A stretch of 64,000 nucleotides of DNA from Roseovarius pelagicus (GCF_025639885.1 NZ_CP106738.1:3038001-3102000), one strand, 5' to 3'; shown: positions 16,611 through 29,469, counted from the first letter of the stretch. The notes: a model not told the origin generated them from the sequence alone. A program made the numbers and translations.

Positions 16611-18962
16611 ATGGCCCTATCGCGGCGCACCGGGCAGCGGTTTCAGGCCTCGATCTGGCCGGGCTTTGTCGATGCAATGACTGGCCTGCTGTTGGTGCTG
16701 ATGTTCGTCCTGACCATTTTCATGGTGGTTCAGTTCGTCCTGCGCGAAACGATTACCGGACAAGAGACCAAACTGGATGCGTTGTCGGCGGAAGTGGCGG
16801 CTTTGGCGCGCGCGTTGGGGTTGGAACAGGACAAGAATGCGTCCCTGACTGAACGTGTTGGCGCGCTGACCACTACGCTGAGCGATGCGCGCAAACGGCA
16901 AGAAGAACAAACCGCGCTGATTGCGTCGCTGCGTGCGGAGCGTGACAGTCAGGCCGCAGCGTTAGGTGCGGCAGAGGCGCGCATCGCCAGCTTTGAAGAA
17001 CAGGTTGCAGGGCTGTTGGCCGAAAGACGCGTCGATCGCGAGCAGATCGCAACGCTGGAAAGCGAACGCACAGAACTGTTGACAGAACAGCAAGCGATGC
17101 AGCTGGCGCTGGCCGGGCTGCGCGATGAGATCGACACACAGGCTGAGGCAGCGCGTCTGGCCGCAGCGCAGGCCGATGCGCTGGAGGCGATGATTGCTGA
17201 ACTGAGGCGCGAGAATGCACAGGCGGCGGATGCGCAAACCGCGCTGAACACCCAAGTTGAAGATTTGCAGGCCGATCTGAGTGCCGAAGAGGCCGCGCGT
17301 TTGGCGCAGGCTGCGGCGGCACAGGCATTGCGGGAAAAACTGGAAGGCGCGCAAGCCGAACTGACGGCGATGACATTGGCGTTGGAAGAGCAACGCCGAG
17401 AGGCCGAAGAAACACTTACATTGCTGGCGGCGGCCCAAGACGCGGGTGAGGATCTGAATGATCAACTGGCCGCTGCGTTGCTGACTGGACAAGATAACAA
17501 GTCGCGCATTGACGAATTGCAGGCGGCGCTGGATGCGGCGCAGCGCAAGTTGGCAGAGCTGGAAGCTGCTCGCACGGATACAGTGGCAACACTGGCTGCC
17601 GAAAAAGCCGATCTGCAAGCTGCACTTCAGTCAGCTAAAGAGGAAATTTCCGAGCGTGAGGCCTCTATCGAAGCGTTGCGCACGCGCCTTGCAGAGGTTG
17701 AATCTGCCTTGGCGAATGCCGAAGCGCAGGCAGAAGCGAACAGTGCCGCAATGAGCGCAGAGCGACAGGATTTGCAAACACAGCTTGAGACAGCATTGGC
17801 TGACGCGCAGTCGCAAAGTGAGGAAGTGAACCAGTTGCGCCTGAGGCTGAGCGAGATCGAGGCGAGCATGGCCGACCTAGAGGGGGCCGCACGTCAGCAA
17901 GAGGCCGAACTGGCCGCGATGGTTGCCAACCTCGAAGAGCGTCTGGCGGCGGCGCTTAAGGAAATAGAGGGCCGGGATGCGGAACTGGACGCACTACGCC
18001 TATCGCTGGCAACGACCAAGGAAGAACTGACATCGGTCAAGACCCGGCTTGCCACACTGATGGCCACCACATCCGAACAGACGCTGACCGCCGAAGAAGT
18101 GCGCGAGAAGCTGGCCGCTGCCCTCGCCGCCAAGGTGGCAGCCGAGGCCGATGCCGCCAATCAACTGAGTGCTGCCGAAGAGCGTGCGGCATTGCTGGCG
18201 GAAGCACGCGCAGAACTGGCCCAGCAAGAAACCGTGACCGAGGCGGCGCAACGCGAGCAGGCGTTGCTGAACCAGCAGGTCGCGGCACTGCGGTCACAGC
18301 TATCAGAACTTCAGGCATTGCTGGACGATGCACAGGTGCGCGATGCGGCCAATGATGTGCAATTGCAGATGCTGGGGCGTGATCTGAATGCGGCGCTGGC
18401 ACGGGTCGCTGCCGAGGAACGCCGACGCCGGGAAGCGGAAGAAGAGAAGAACGCGCTGCTGGAGGCCGAAAAGGAACGCTTGGCCGCCGAGCGCGAGGAT
18501 CTGGAAAAATATCGGTCCGAATTCTTTGGCAGGTTGCGGGATGTTCTGGGCGCGCAGGATGGTGTGCGGATCGAAGGTGATCGCTTTGTGTTTTCGTCCG
18601 AGGTATTGTTCCCGCCGGGGCAGGCGACCCTGTCGGAATCCGGGCGTGGAGAAATCGCGAAGGTGGCTGAAATCCTGCGCAATGTGGCCGATGATATTCC
18701 CGAAAATATTGATTGGGTGATCCGTGTTGACGGGCACACCGACGACGTTCCCATTCGAAATTCTGCTGAATTCGCCGATAACTGGGAGCTTAGCCAAGCC
18801 CGTGCCCTATCGGTGGTTCGGTACATGATCGACTTCCTCGGGTTGCCGCCAGATCGTCTGTCGGCCAACGGATTCGGTCAGTATCAGCCGGTGAACACAG
18901 CCGATACCAAAGAGGCGCGGGCGCAGAACCGGCGGATCGAGCTGAAGTTTACGGAAAAGTAG
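16611..18962 (+). CDS. OmpA/MotB-ended long coiled-coil partner of the proton channel
   Basis: Protein of 783 residues in three parts. Residues 19-44 are one membrane helix holding an aspartate (Asp21 in WPGFVDAMTGLLLVLM), the position of the proton-accepting Asp in MotB/ExbD. Residues from about 47 to 635 are an almost unbroken Ala/Glu/Leu/Gln-rich coiled coil. Residues from about 655 form an OmpA-like peptidoglycan-binding domain, with VLFPPGQATLSESG, VDGHTDDVPI, NWELSQARA and NRRIELKF. It is translationally linked to the channel gene, 2 nt upstream. Together they look like a wall-anchored stator. The coiled coil is far longer than in MotB (about 300 residues in all) or ZorB. Function is unknown. 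Confidence 0.85.
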   Translation: MALSRRTGQRFQASIWPGFVDAMTGLLLVLMFVLTIFMVVQFVLRETITGQETKLDALSAEVAALARALGLEQDKNASLTERVGALTTTLSDARKRQEEQTALIASLRAERDSQAAALGAAEARIASFEEQVAGLLAERRVDREQIATLESERTELLTEQQAMQLALAGLRDEIDTQAEAARLAAAQADALEAMIAELRRENAQAADAQTALNTQVEDLQADLSAEEAARLAQAAAAQALREKLEGAQAELTAMTLALEEQRREAEETLTLLAAAQDAGEDLNDQLAAALLTGQDNKSRIDELQAALDAAQRKLAELEAARTDTVATLAAEKADLQAALQSAKEEISEREASIEALRTRLAEVESALANAEAQAEANSAAMSAERQDLQTQLETALADAQSQSEEVNQLRLRLSEIEASMADLEGAARQQEAELAAMVANLEERLAAALKEIEGRDAELDALRLSLATTKEELTSVKTRLATLMATTSEQTLTAEEVREKLAAALAAKVAAEADAANQLSAAEERAALLAEARAELAQQETVTEAAQREQALLNQQVAALRSQLSELQALLDDAQVRDAANDVQLQMLGRDLNAALARVAAEERRRREAEEEKNALLEAEKERLAAEREDLEKYRSEFFGRLRDVLGAQDGVRIEGDRFVFSSEVLFPPGQATLSESGRGEIAKVAEILRNVADDIPENIDWVIRVDGHTDDVPIRNSAEFADNWELSQARALSVVRYMIDFLGLPPDRLSANGFGQYQPVNTADTKEARAQNRRIELKFTEK

Positions 18963-18971
18963 AACGTCGGA

Positions 18972-19946
18972 TCATTCGATATCCGTATGACCCTGCATAC
19001 GGTCGATAACCTTTCCATCTCGGATCAGTTCAACCACCACCTTGTAACGTCCGACGGGCCATCCGGTGCCGCGCAGCCTGCGACCCGCGGCACGAAACAG
19101 TTGCGCCTGCGGCTTTTTCAGCAACGCGTCGTGATCGAACACAGGCCCTTCGGGGCCGATGATGTCGATACGGACGATGTCCGCCTGTTCCCCGCCAAAG
19201 GCATAACCCCACGCGACCAGTGCGGGGGCAGTTGCGGGCAGTTGCGCGCTATGGGCATGACCTGCGCGGATAACCTCAAACTCGGGGACTTCAACGCCCA
19301 GACCAACAGCAAGCAGGCCACCGGGCTGATAGGCTGGCGGGTCGATCCAGAGTGTATCGGTCGAGGGGGTGCCACAGGTGATCGCGCCGTCCGGATCAAA
19401 GGGATCCACCACTGCGCCATCCTTGCGGACGCTGAGATGCAGATGTGGAAACTGGGTGCGCCCGGACAGGCCGATCTGGCCAAGCGGCGTGCCGCGTTTG
19501 ACCTGATCACCGGCGCTGACAGTTACCGATCCTTTGGCCATGTGGCAATATTGGGTTTCCCAACCATCGCCGTGGTCGATAACGACGCCGTTGCCGCAGG
19601 CGCGCCCCTGTAGCCCTTCGGCCATATCGTCAGTATAAAGACGGTCCGGCATATCATCGCGGATACCGCGCACCGTGCCCGGCGCTGTGGCGATCACGTC
19701 GACGCCTGCATGCATATCGACATAGGATATCAGGCCGAAATCCGTACCCTTGTGACCATCGTAACTGAGGTTGCGGCACATGAAATCATGCTGCCCCGGA
19801 CCGGGATCGTAATCTACGTATTGCTGGATATGACAGTTTTTGCCCAGTTCGCAATCAACAGGCAGACCGAGTTCGAGGCGTTCCGAGGTCAGGCCGGGTG
19901 TGGCAATGAGGGCGGCGGCCAGCGCCGCCCAAGCCACGTCACGCAT
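18972..19946 (-). CDS. M23 family metallopeptidase (LytM type), periplasmic
   Basis: Secreted endopeptidase of 324 residues with signal MRDVAWAALAAALIATPGLTS. The zinc ligands of an active LytM domain are present: HKGTDFG (H-x3-D), then YCHMAKG and HLHLSVRKDG (H-x-H). It is expected to cut peptide cross-links or stems in peptidoglycan. Several cysteines (CELGKNC, FMC, AC, YC, TC) may form disulfides in the periplasm. The ATG shares one base with the clpA stop (TGATG), so it is translationally coupled to clpA. It converges with the coiled-coil gene, leaving 9 nt between them. Confidence 0.9.
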   Translation of the reverse strand: MRDVAWAALAAALIATPGLTSERLELGLPVDCELGKNCHIQQYVDYDPGPGQHDFMCRNLSYDGHKGTDFGLISYVDMHAGVDVIATAPGTVRGIRDDMPDRLYTDDMAEGLQGRACGNGVVIDHGDGWETQYCHMAKGSVTVSAGDQVKRGTPLGQIGLSGRTQFPHLHLSVRKDGAVVDPFDPDGAITCGTPSTDTLWIDPPAYQPGGLLAVGLGVEVPEFEVIRAGHAHSAQLPATAPALVAWGYAFGGEQADIVRIDIIGPEGPVFDHDALLKKPQAQLFRAAGRRLRGTGWPVGRYKVVVELIRDGKVIDRMQGHTDIE

Positions 19947-22270
19947 CAGTCGGCTGTCAGCAATGGAGGTTTCTTGCCGGTCAGGCGCGGATGGTCCGGG
20001 CCCTCTACCTTGAGGTCGATCTTGCCATCCTTGATGCCAACCTTGACCACACCGCCCTTGGCCAGTTTTCCAAAGAGCAATTCTTCGGCCAGCGGCTTCT
20101 TGATATGCTCCTGAATCACGCGGCCCAGCGGGCGTGCGCCCATCTTGTCATCGTAGCCTTTTTCGGCCAGCCATTCTGCGGCGGGTTTGGTTAGCTCGAT
20201 CGTGACATTGCGATCCATCAGCTGCGCTTCGAGTTGCAGCACGAATTTTTCGACCACTTGCAGGATGACGTCCTTGCCCAGCCGTGCAAAGCTAATCACC
20301 GCGTCCAGACGGTTGCGGAATTCCGGCGTGAAGGTGCGTTCGATGGCGGCGGTATCCTCGCCCTCGCGACGATCACGGCCAAAGCCGATGGCCGATTTCG
20401 CCTGCTCGGCAGCGCCTGCATTGGATGTCATGATCAACACCACGTTGCGGAAATCAACAGTGCGCCCATTATGATCGGTGAGCGAGCCGTGATCCATAAC
20501 CTGAAGCAGGATGTTGAATACATCCGGGTGCGCCTTTTCAATCTCGTCCAGCAAAAGCACACAATGAGGATGCTGATCGACGCCATCGGTCAAGAGCCCG
20601 CCCTGATCAAACCCGACATAGCCCGGAGGCGCGCCGATCAGGCGGCTTACTGCGTGTTTTTCCATGTATTCGGACATGTCAAAGCGCAACAATTCGACCC
20701 CGAGCGTATCAGCCAACTGCTTGGCAACCTCCGTCTTGCCAACGCCCGTGGGACCGGCAAAGAGATAGTTACCAATGGGTTTTTCCGGCTCGCGCAAACC
20801 TGCGCGCGATAGTTTGATCGCAGAGGATAGCGCTTCAATCGCTGCGTTCTGTCCGAACACAACGCGCTTTAGCGATGCTTCGAGATCGCGCAGAACCTGC
20901 GCGTCGTCCTTGCTGACGTTCTTGGGCGGTATGCGCGCAATTTTGGCCACGACCGCCTCGATCTCCTTGGCGCCAATGGATTTGCGGCGTTTCGAGGCCG
21001 CGACCAGATGCTGTGCTGCGCCTGCCTCGTCGATCACGTCAATTGCCTTGTCGGGCAGCTTGCGATCATTGATATAGCGCGAACTCAGCTCGACAGCGGA
21101 TTTGATCGCGTCATTGGTATATTTGACGCTGTGATGTTCTTCGAAATATGGCTTCAGCCCCTTGAGGATTTTTACCGCATCCTCGACCGAGGGTTCGACC
21201 ACGTCGATTTTCTGGAACCGGCGGGCAAGCGCGCGATCCTTTTCAAAATGCTGGCGGAATTCCTTGAACGTGGTGGACCCCATGCAACGCAGTTTGCCAC
21301 CCTGCAGCGCGGGTTTCAGCAGGTTGGATGCGTCCATTGCGCCACCCGAGGTGGCCCCGGCACCTATCACGGTATGAATTTCGTCGATGAAAAGGACTGC
21401 GTCAGGATGGCTTTCCAGTTCGGTCACGACGGCCTTGAGCCGTTCCTCGAAATCGCCGCGATAGCGTGTACCGGCCAACAAAGCGCCCATATCGAGCGAA
21501 AAGATCGTTGTGCGGGCCAGCACTTCGGGTGTTTCGCCCGAGACGATCTTGCGCGCGAGTCCCTCGGCGATGGCGGTCTTGCCAACGCCGGGGTCACCGA
21601 CCAGCAGGGGGTTATTTTTGCGGCGGCGGCAGAGTACCTGAATGCACCGCTCGACTTCGCTATCGCGACCGATCAGCGGATCCACATCGCCTTGGCGTGA
21701 TTTCTCATTCAGATCGACACAGTATTTTGCCAGCGCAGATTCGCCCGCCTCGACGGCATCGCTGTCCATCTTGGCATTCTGTTCTTCTTCGTCTGCGCCA
21801 GAGACTGACCGGGCCTCGCCGAATGCGGGGTCCTTGGCGACGCCGTGGGCGATAAAGTTGACCGCATCATAGCGGGTCATTTCCTGCTCTTGCAGGAAGT
21901 AGGCGGCGTTGCTCTCGCGTTCGGCAAAGATGGCAACCAGCACGTTGGCACCGGTCACTTCGGTGCGACCCGACGACTGGACGTGGATCGCGGCGCGCTG
22001 GATGACGCGCTGGAAGGCGGCGGTAGGCACCGCTTCGGATCCTTCGATGTCGGTCACGAGGTTCGACAGATCGTCGTCGATGAAATCTACCAGTGTGGTG
22101 CGCAACTCCTCCGTCTCGACGCTGCATGCTTTCATAACGCGGGCCGCGTCGGGTTCGTCGATCAGAGCCAGCAGAAGATGTTCCAGCGTGGCGAACTCGT
22201 GCTGACGGGCATTGGCTAACGCCAGTGCCGCGTGAATGGACTGTTCTAGTGTTGTCGAGAATGAAGGCAC
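19946..22270 (-). CDS. clpA: ATP-dependent Clp protease ATP-binding subunit ClpA
   Basis: AAA+ unfoldase of 774 residues that feeds substrates, including N-degron proteins delivered by ClpS, to ClpP. It has the N-terminal double Clp_N repeat (SFSTTLEQSIHAALALAN onward), a first ATPase module with Walker A GDPGVGKTAIAEG, a second with GPTGVGKTEVAKQ, and a ClpP-docking IGF loop (SAIGFGRDRR). Start GTG 22270 is preceded by AAGGAG at 8 nt; an upstream ATG at 22330 lacks a site. clpS, often next to clpA, is not in the window. The M23 peptidase gene overlaps its stop by one base, an unusual partner. Confidence 0.96.
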   Translation of the reverse strand: MPSFSTTLEQSIHAALALANARQHEFATLEHLLLALIDEPDAARVMKACSVETEELRTTLVDFIDDDLSNLVTDIEGSEAVPTAAFQRVIQRAAIHVQSSGRTEVTGANVLVAIFAERESNAAYFLQEQEMTRYDAVNFIAHGVAKDPAFGEARSVSGADEEEQNAKMDSDAVEAGESALAKYCVDLNEKSRQGDVDPLIGRDSEVERCIQVLCRRRKNNPLLVGDPGVGKTAIAEGLARKIVSGETPEVLARTTIFSLDMGALLAGTRYRGDFEERLKAVVTELESHPDAVLFIDEIHTVIGAGATSGGAMDASNLLKPALQGGKLRCMGSTTFKEFRQHFEKDRALARRFQKIDVVEPSVEDAVKILKGLKPYFEEHHSVKYTNDAIKSAVELSSRYINDRKLPDKAIDVIDEAGAAQHLVAASKRRKSIGAKEIEAVVAKIARIPPKNVSKDDAQVLRDLEASLKRVVFGQNAAIEALSSAIKLSRAGLREPEKPIGNYLFAGPTGVGKTEVAKQLADTLGVELLRFDMSEYMEKHAVSRLIGAPPGYVGFDQGGLLTDGVDQHPHCVLLLDEIEKAHPDVFNILLQVMDHGSLTDHNGRTVDFRNVVLIMTSNAGAAEQAKSAIGFGRDRREGEDTAAIERTFTPEFRNRLDAVISFARLGKDVILQVVEKFVLQLEAQLMDRNVTIELTKPAAEWLAEKGYDDKMGARPLGRVIQEHIKKPLAEELLFGKLAKGGVVKVGIKDGKIDLKVEGPDHPRLTGKKPPLLTAD

Positions 22271-22429
22271 GTCTGGTGCTCCTTCTTTTTCCGGCCCGGC
22301 GATTTGCCTGCGACCATGGCCTGATAACATTAAAGTTTGGTCGATACCGTCTCAGCTTCAAGGCTTTTCTGTCTGTTTCCGATCACTTTTGCTGGATTTT
22401 TCTGTGTCGTGCTGAATTTGACTCAGATT

Positions 22430-23197
22430 TCAGAAGCGATCCTTGCGGGTTCGGATCTCGGCAAAGACGTCCGCGTCGGAGGCATCGAGCATCCCAAGTC
22501 CGGCCCGGATGGCCGGATCTGAGGGGCGTAAAAAGGGGTTGGTGGCCAATTCTTCGGCCAAGTTGGAAGGAACGGTCGGCCGTCCCGCATCATGGGCAGC
22601 GGTAACGGCGGCTGCACGAGATATAAGTGCGGGATTGTCGGGGTCAATGCTGAGCGCGAACTTTGCGTTGGCGTGGGTGTATTCGTGGCCGGAGTAAATA
22701 GTCGTGTCGGCAGGGAGTGCTGCCAGTTTGCTCAGGCTGTTCCACATCTGATGAAACGTTCCCTCGAATACGCGCCCGCATCCCAGCGCCATAAGACTGT
22801 CGGCGGTAAAAGCCGCCTGCGCGTTGGGGATATGCATCGCGATATGACCAACGGTGTGACCTGAGACATCCATTACCTCACAGTCATGCCCGCCGAAAGT
22901 GAACGTATCGCCATCGTTCACCGTCAGATCGAGCGGCGGCAGGCGATGCGCATCTGCGGCTGCGCCGATCACCTTTGCCGGGTGTGATGCAAGCAAGTCG
23001 GGCAGGTCCTGTACGTGATCGGCATGGTGATGGGTCAGCAGTACATGGCTCAATGTCCAGCCTCGATCCGCCAGTGCGGTCTTGATCGGGCCGGCTTCGG
23101 GTACGTCAACCACCATCGTGTCGCCGCTATCCGCATCATGGGCGATGAATGCGTAATTGTCGGCAAGGCAGGGGATGGTCAGAATTTCGAGAGGCAT
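22430..23197 (-). CDS. gloB: hydroxyacylglutathione hydrolase (glyoxalase II)
   Basis: Metallo-beta-lactamase-fold thioesterase of 255 residues that hydrolyses S-lactoylglutathione to lactate and glutathione, the second step of methylglyoxal detoxification. The binuclear metal site is intact: LTHHHADHV, later SGHTVGHIA, FTADSLMALGCGRVFEG, and YSGHEYTHAN. The C-terminal glutathione-binding part (NPFLRP) is present. The gene is transcribed alone; the methyltransferase gene is divergent, 83 bp away, and a small palindrome GCGGT-TTT-ACCGC (23219-23231) sits between them. Confidence 0.95.
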   Translation of the reverse strand: MPLEILTIPCLADNYAFIAHDADSGDTMVVDVPEAGPIKTALADRGWTLSHVLLTHHHADHVQDLPDLLASHPAKVIGAAADAHRLPPLDLTVNDGDTFTFGGHDCEVMDVSGHTVGHIAMHIPNAQAAFTADSLMALGCGRVFEGTFHQMWNSLSKLAALPADTTIYSGHEYTHANAKFALSIDPDNPALISRAAAVTAAHDAGRPTVPSNLAEELATNPFLRPSDPAIRAGLGMLDASDADVFAEIRTRKDRF

Positions 23198-23280
23198 ATG
23201 AGGTATCCGGGTCTATTGGCGGTTTTACCGCGATTGGGTTCGCGTTAACATCAGAGTGACGGAACAGGGACCGGTCTGCA

Positions 23281-24027
23281 ATGCATCTCGACGTGCAGGA
23301 ACTTCGTAATTTCTATTACCGCAGCGCATTGGGACGCGCGGCACAGAAAACCGTGCGCGAGCAACTGTTGGAATTCTGGCCTGAGGCCAAGGGTCAGACG
23401 GTCGTGGGGTTTGGCTTTGCCGTGCCGTTTCTGCGGCCCTATCTGGCAGATGCCCGGCGCGTGATCGCGCTGATGCCCGCACCGCAGGGCGTAATCGGCT
23501 GGCCTCAGGGTATGCCGAATGTCAGCGTGCTGTGCGACGAAACGCATTGGCCACTGGAAACCGGACATGTGGACAAGCTGCTGGTGATTCACGCGCTGGA
23601 GGCCAGTGACCGGCCATCGGAACTGCTGGAGGAATGCTGGCGCGTGCTGGGGCCGGGCGGATCGGCGATGTTTGTGGTGCCCAACCGTGCGGGCCTGTGG
23701 TCTCGCAGTGACGTCACGCCGTTTGGGTCTGGTCGCCCCTATTCGCAGACCCAGCTGGAGGCACAGCTGAAAGGGCACAATTTTCTTCCCGAGCGACATA
23801 TCACGACGCTCTATCAGCCGCCCAGTGCGCGCCGGTTCTGGCGCAAGACCGCCGGCATGTGGGAACGGATGGGCGGCTCGCTATCTATTATTGCAGCGGG
23901 CGGAGTATTGATGGTGGAGGCCACCAAGCGGGTACAGGCCCCCAGTGGGCGGCGACTAAAGGCAACCGTGCGCAAGCCGCTGGAAGTGCTGAAACCCGCA
24001 GCCAAGCCGGAGGTGAAACCGGTATAG
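23281..24027 (+). CDS. class I SAM-dependent methyltransferase
   Basis: Protein of 248 residues of the Methyltransf_11 type. The SAM-binding region is degenerate at motif I ([15 protein letters not shown] in place of the usual GxGxG), while [28 protein letters not shown] is a clear post-motif II/III block. The C-terminus is a basic, Pro/Lys-rich tail ([19 protein letters not shown]). It is divergent from gloB, as I recall in other Rhodobacteraceae. The substrate is unknown, and the altered motif I leaves some doubt about catalysis. Confidence 0.8.
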   Translation: MHLDVQELRNFYYRSALGRAAQKTVREQLLEFWPEAKGQTVVGFGFAVPFLRPYLADARRVIALMPAPQGVIGWPQGMPNVSVLCDETHWPLETGHVDKLLVIHALEASDRPSELLEECWRVLGPGGSAMFVVPNRAGLWSRSDVTPFGSGRPYSQTQLEAQLKGHNFLPERHITTLYQPPSARRFWRKTAGMWERMGGSLSIIAAGGVLMVEATKRVQAPSGRRLKATVRKPLEVLKPAAKPEVKPV

Positions 24028-24424
24028 CCGGGCCATCTGGTTCAGGGTGGTCTGCTCAAGGGGCAGTTGCATCTGGTGCTGTGACGTTGGTTGCTGTGAT
24101 GTGTTTGGGCAGTCGTCGCTGCAAGCATTCGAATCCCCCTCCACTGTGGCGCGTCGAACCGGGTGGAGGTGCATTGAGAAAGGAAGCGATCGGCAGCGAT
24201 GCGTGTGGTAGCGATAACAGTTCGCCTCGATTAATACGCCGCGTGGATGCAGGAATCGGGAAATGCCGACAAAAACATGAGTTTTTGTGTCTGAAAATAT
24301 GGTTCAAACGGTCGCATGTTTGTTAAGTTATTGATAATTAACGATTAACAACCTTCTTACTTCTCCGTATAGCAACTTGCCCGCGAATGAAGGCTCTGCT
24401 AGACCCACGCCGGATTACAGTGAT
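24028..24424. other. non-coding stretch before the atp operon
   Basis: No gene recognised. It contains two dyads: CCTCCAC/GTGGAGG around 24137-24165, and a perfect 8-bp palindrome ACAAAAAC-ATGA-GTTTTTGT at 24269-24288. From 24310 it becomes very AT-rich, matching a promoter region. A small RNA cannot be excluded. Confidence 0.4.
24345..24373 (+). promoter_or_regulatory. candidate promoter of atpHAGDC
   Basis: TTAACA at 24345-24350, a 17-nt spacer and TATAGC at 24368-24373, in the AT-rich block before atpH. It matches 5/6 and 4/6 of the sigma70 consensus and would give a leader of about 130 nt. Confidence 0.4.
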
Positions 24425-24490
24425 ATGAGTGCTCTGGTGCTTGCAAACGCCCCCGGAGACGCAAACCATGCGTCGGATACCGGGGCCTAA
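24425..24490 (+). CDS. possible 21-codon leader ORF before atpH
   Basis: ATG 24425 opens a frame of 21 codons (MSALVLANAPGD onward) that stops at TAA 24488-24490, 17 nt before atpH. There is no strong ribosome-binding site. The frame spans the hairpin at 24451-24485, so its translation would melt that structure. Weakly supported; reported because of its position. Confidence 0.2.
   Translation: MSALVLANAPGDANHASDTGA
24451..24485 (+). promoter_or_regulatory. leader hairpin upstream of atpH
   Basis: CCCCGG (24451-24456) pairs with CCGGGG (24480-24485), and inside it GACGCA (24458-24463) pairs with TGCGTC (24469-24474) around AACCA. It ends 22 nt before the atpH start. No T-run follows, so it is more likely a stabiliser or translational control element than a terminator. 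Confidence 0.4.
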
Positions 24491-24507
24491 CTGTCGGAAG
24501 GGTGGAC

Positions 24508-25068
24508 GTGTCCGAACCAGCTTCGATTTCCTCTGGTATTGCCGAGCGTTATGCGACGGCGATTTTTGAGCTCTCTCAGGAGACCAAGAAACTCTCTGAT
24601 CTTGAGGCCGGTGTCGATGACCTGGCTGCCGCAATGGATGACAGCGCCGATCTGCGCGAAGTCATTTCCAGCCCGGTGATCAGCCGCGATGATCAAGGCA
24701 AAGCCATTGCCGCCGTCGCAAAGAAGATGAAACTGTCTGCAGCACTGGCGCAGGGACTGGGCGTAATGGCTGAAAAGCGTCGCCTGTTCGTGTTGCCACA
24801 GCTGATCGCGCAATTGCGCGCGCTCATAGCAGACCAAAAGGGCGAGATTTCCGCCGACGTCACCAGCGCCAAGGCGCTGACCAAGACACAAAGTGACAAA
24901 CTGGCCAAGACGCTGAAGGCGCGCGTCGGCAAGGATGTTAAAATCAATGCGACCGTTGATGAAAGCCTCATTGGCGGTCTTATCGTAAAGGTGGGCTCGA
25001 AGATGATCGACACGTCGATCCGATCCAAGCTCTCTTCCCTCCAGAATTCAATGAAAGAGGTCGGATAA
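24508..25068 (+). CDS. atpH: ATP synthase F1 delta subunit
   Basis: Delta subunit of 186 residues, part of the peripheral stalk that ties F1 to F0. It has the N-terminal domain GIAERYATAIFELSQETKKL and the C-terminal KVGSKMIDTSIRSKLSSL, as in other OSCP/delta proteins. GTG 24508 is chosen because GGAAGG ends 6 nt before it and it gives the N-terminus MSEPASIS common in this family; a GTG two codons earlier abuts the site. It is the first gene of the F1 operon and its TAA adjoins the atpA ATG directly. Confidence 0.93.
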   Translation: MSEPASISSGIAERYATAIFELSQETKKLSDLEAGVDDLAAAMDDSADLREVISSPVISRDDQGKAIAAVAKKMKLSAALAQGLGVMAEKRRLFVLPQLIAQLRALIADQKGEISADVTSAKALTKTQSDKLAKTLKARVGKDVKINATVDESLIGGLIVKVGSKMIDTSIRSKLSSLQNSMKEVG

Positions 25069-26608
<1,540 letters not shown>

Positions 26609-26626
26609 GGGAAAGGACAAGGGCAC

Positions 26627-28944
<2,318 letters not shown>

Positions 28945-28950
28945 GCAAGT

Positions 28951-29011
28951 GGTGGGCTGAAAGCCCATCCTACGGCAACGATCCAGATGTAGGGTGGGCT
29001 TTCAGCCCACC
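28951..29011. repeat. REP-like 22-bp inverted repeat between atpD and atpC
   Basis: The left arm at 28951-28972 (GGTGGGCTGAAAGCCCATCC, then TA) and the right arm at 28990-29011 are reverse complements at 21 of 22 positions; the exception pairs as G-U. They enclose 17 nt. Each arm is itself a small palindrome (GGGCT-GA-AAGCCC type). It lies 6 nt after atpD, inside the transcribed atp operon, where it would form a strong mRNA hairpin. Same family as the elements at 13652, 30020, 39066 and 42937. Confidence 0.85.
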
Positions 29012-29034
29012 TTCCATCGCAAGAGGAGGCCAAG

Positions 29035-29469
29035 ATGGCTGATAAAGTGCAATTCGATCTGGTGTCGCCCGAGCGTTTGCTGGCGTCCGTCGAAGCAACC
29101 GAGGTGCAAATCCCCGGTGCCGAAGGCGACATGACCGCGATGGCCGACCACGCCCCGCTGATCACCACACTGCGCCCCGGTATCGTGCGCGTAACGGGTG
29201 GCGATGGCGCTGGCGAATATATCGTGACTGGCGGCTTTGCTGAAATCAACGCAACCGGCGTGTCGGTTCTGGCCGAGCGTGCTGTGGCGCGTGCGGACGT
29301 TACGCAAGAAGACTATGATGTCATGGTCAGTGCTGCCAAGGCCGCGCTGAAAAAGGCCGAAGATACATTTGTGAACGAACCCGGTCCGGTCGACGATGCT
29401 GCCAAACTGCTGGCGGATATGGTCGCTCTGGGTGATGAGATCGGTCTATCGGCGAGCTTCTCGGCGTAA
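29035..29469 (+). CDS. atpC: ATP synthase F1 epsilon subunit
   Basis: Epsilon subunit of 144 residues, rotor part and inhibitor of F1. The N-terminal beta sandwich is clear ([44 protein letters not shown], shown here by its known run at residues 4-47 only in outline: [29 protein letters not shown]). The C-terminal helices hold ALKKAEDTF. It follows the palindromic repeat after atpD, with AGAGGAGG before ATG 29035, and ends the operon with a terminator at 29494-29519. F0 genes are not in the window. Confidence 0.93.
   Translation: MADKVQFDLVSPERLLASVEATEVQIPGAEGDMTAMADHAPLITTLRPGIVRVTGGDGAGEYIVTGGFAEINATGVSVLAERAVARADVTQEDYDVMVSAAKAALKKAEDTFVNEPGPVDDAAKLLADMVALGDEIGLSASFSA

Noticed and set aside
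15391..18962. A complete Zorya defence system
   Set aside because: Only the A/B-like motor is present; no helicase, ZorC or HNH ZorE gene is found on either side, and the flanks are housekeeping genes.
24131..24165. tRNA-like T-arm sequence TTCGAATCCCCC
   Set aside because: No matching stem on the 5' side, no anticodon arm and no acceptor; not a tRNA or tmRNA piece.
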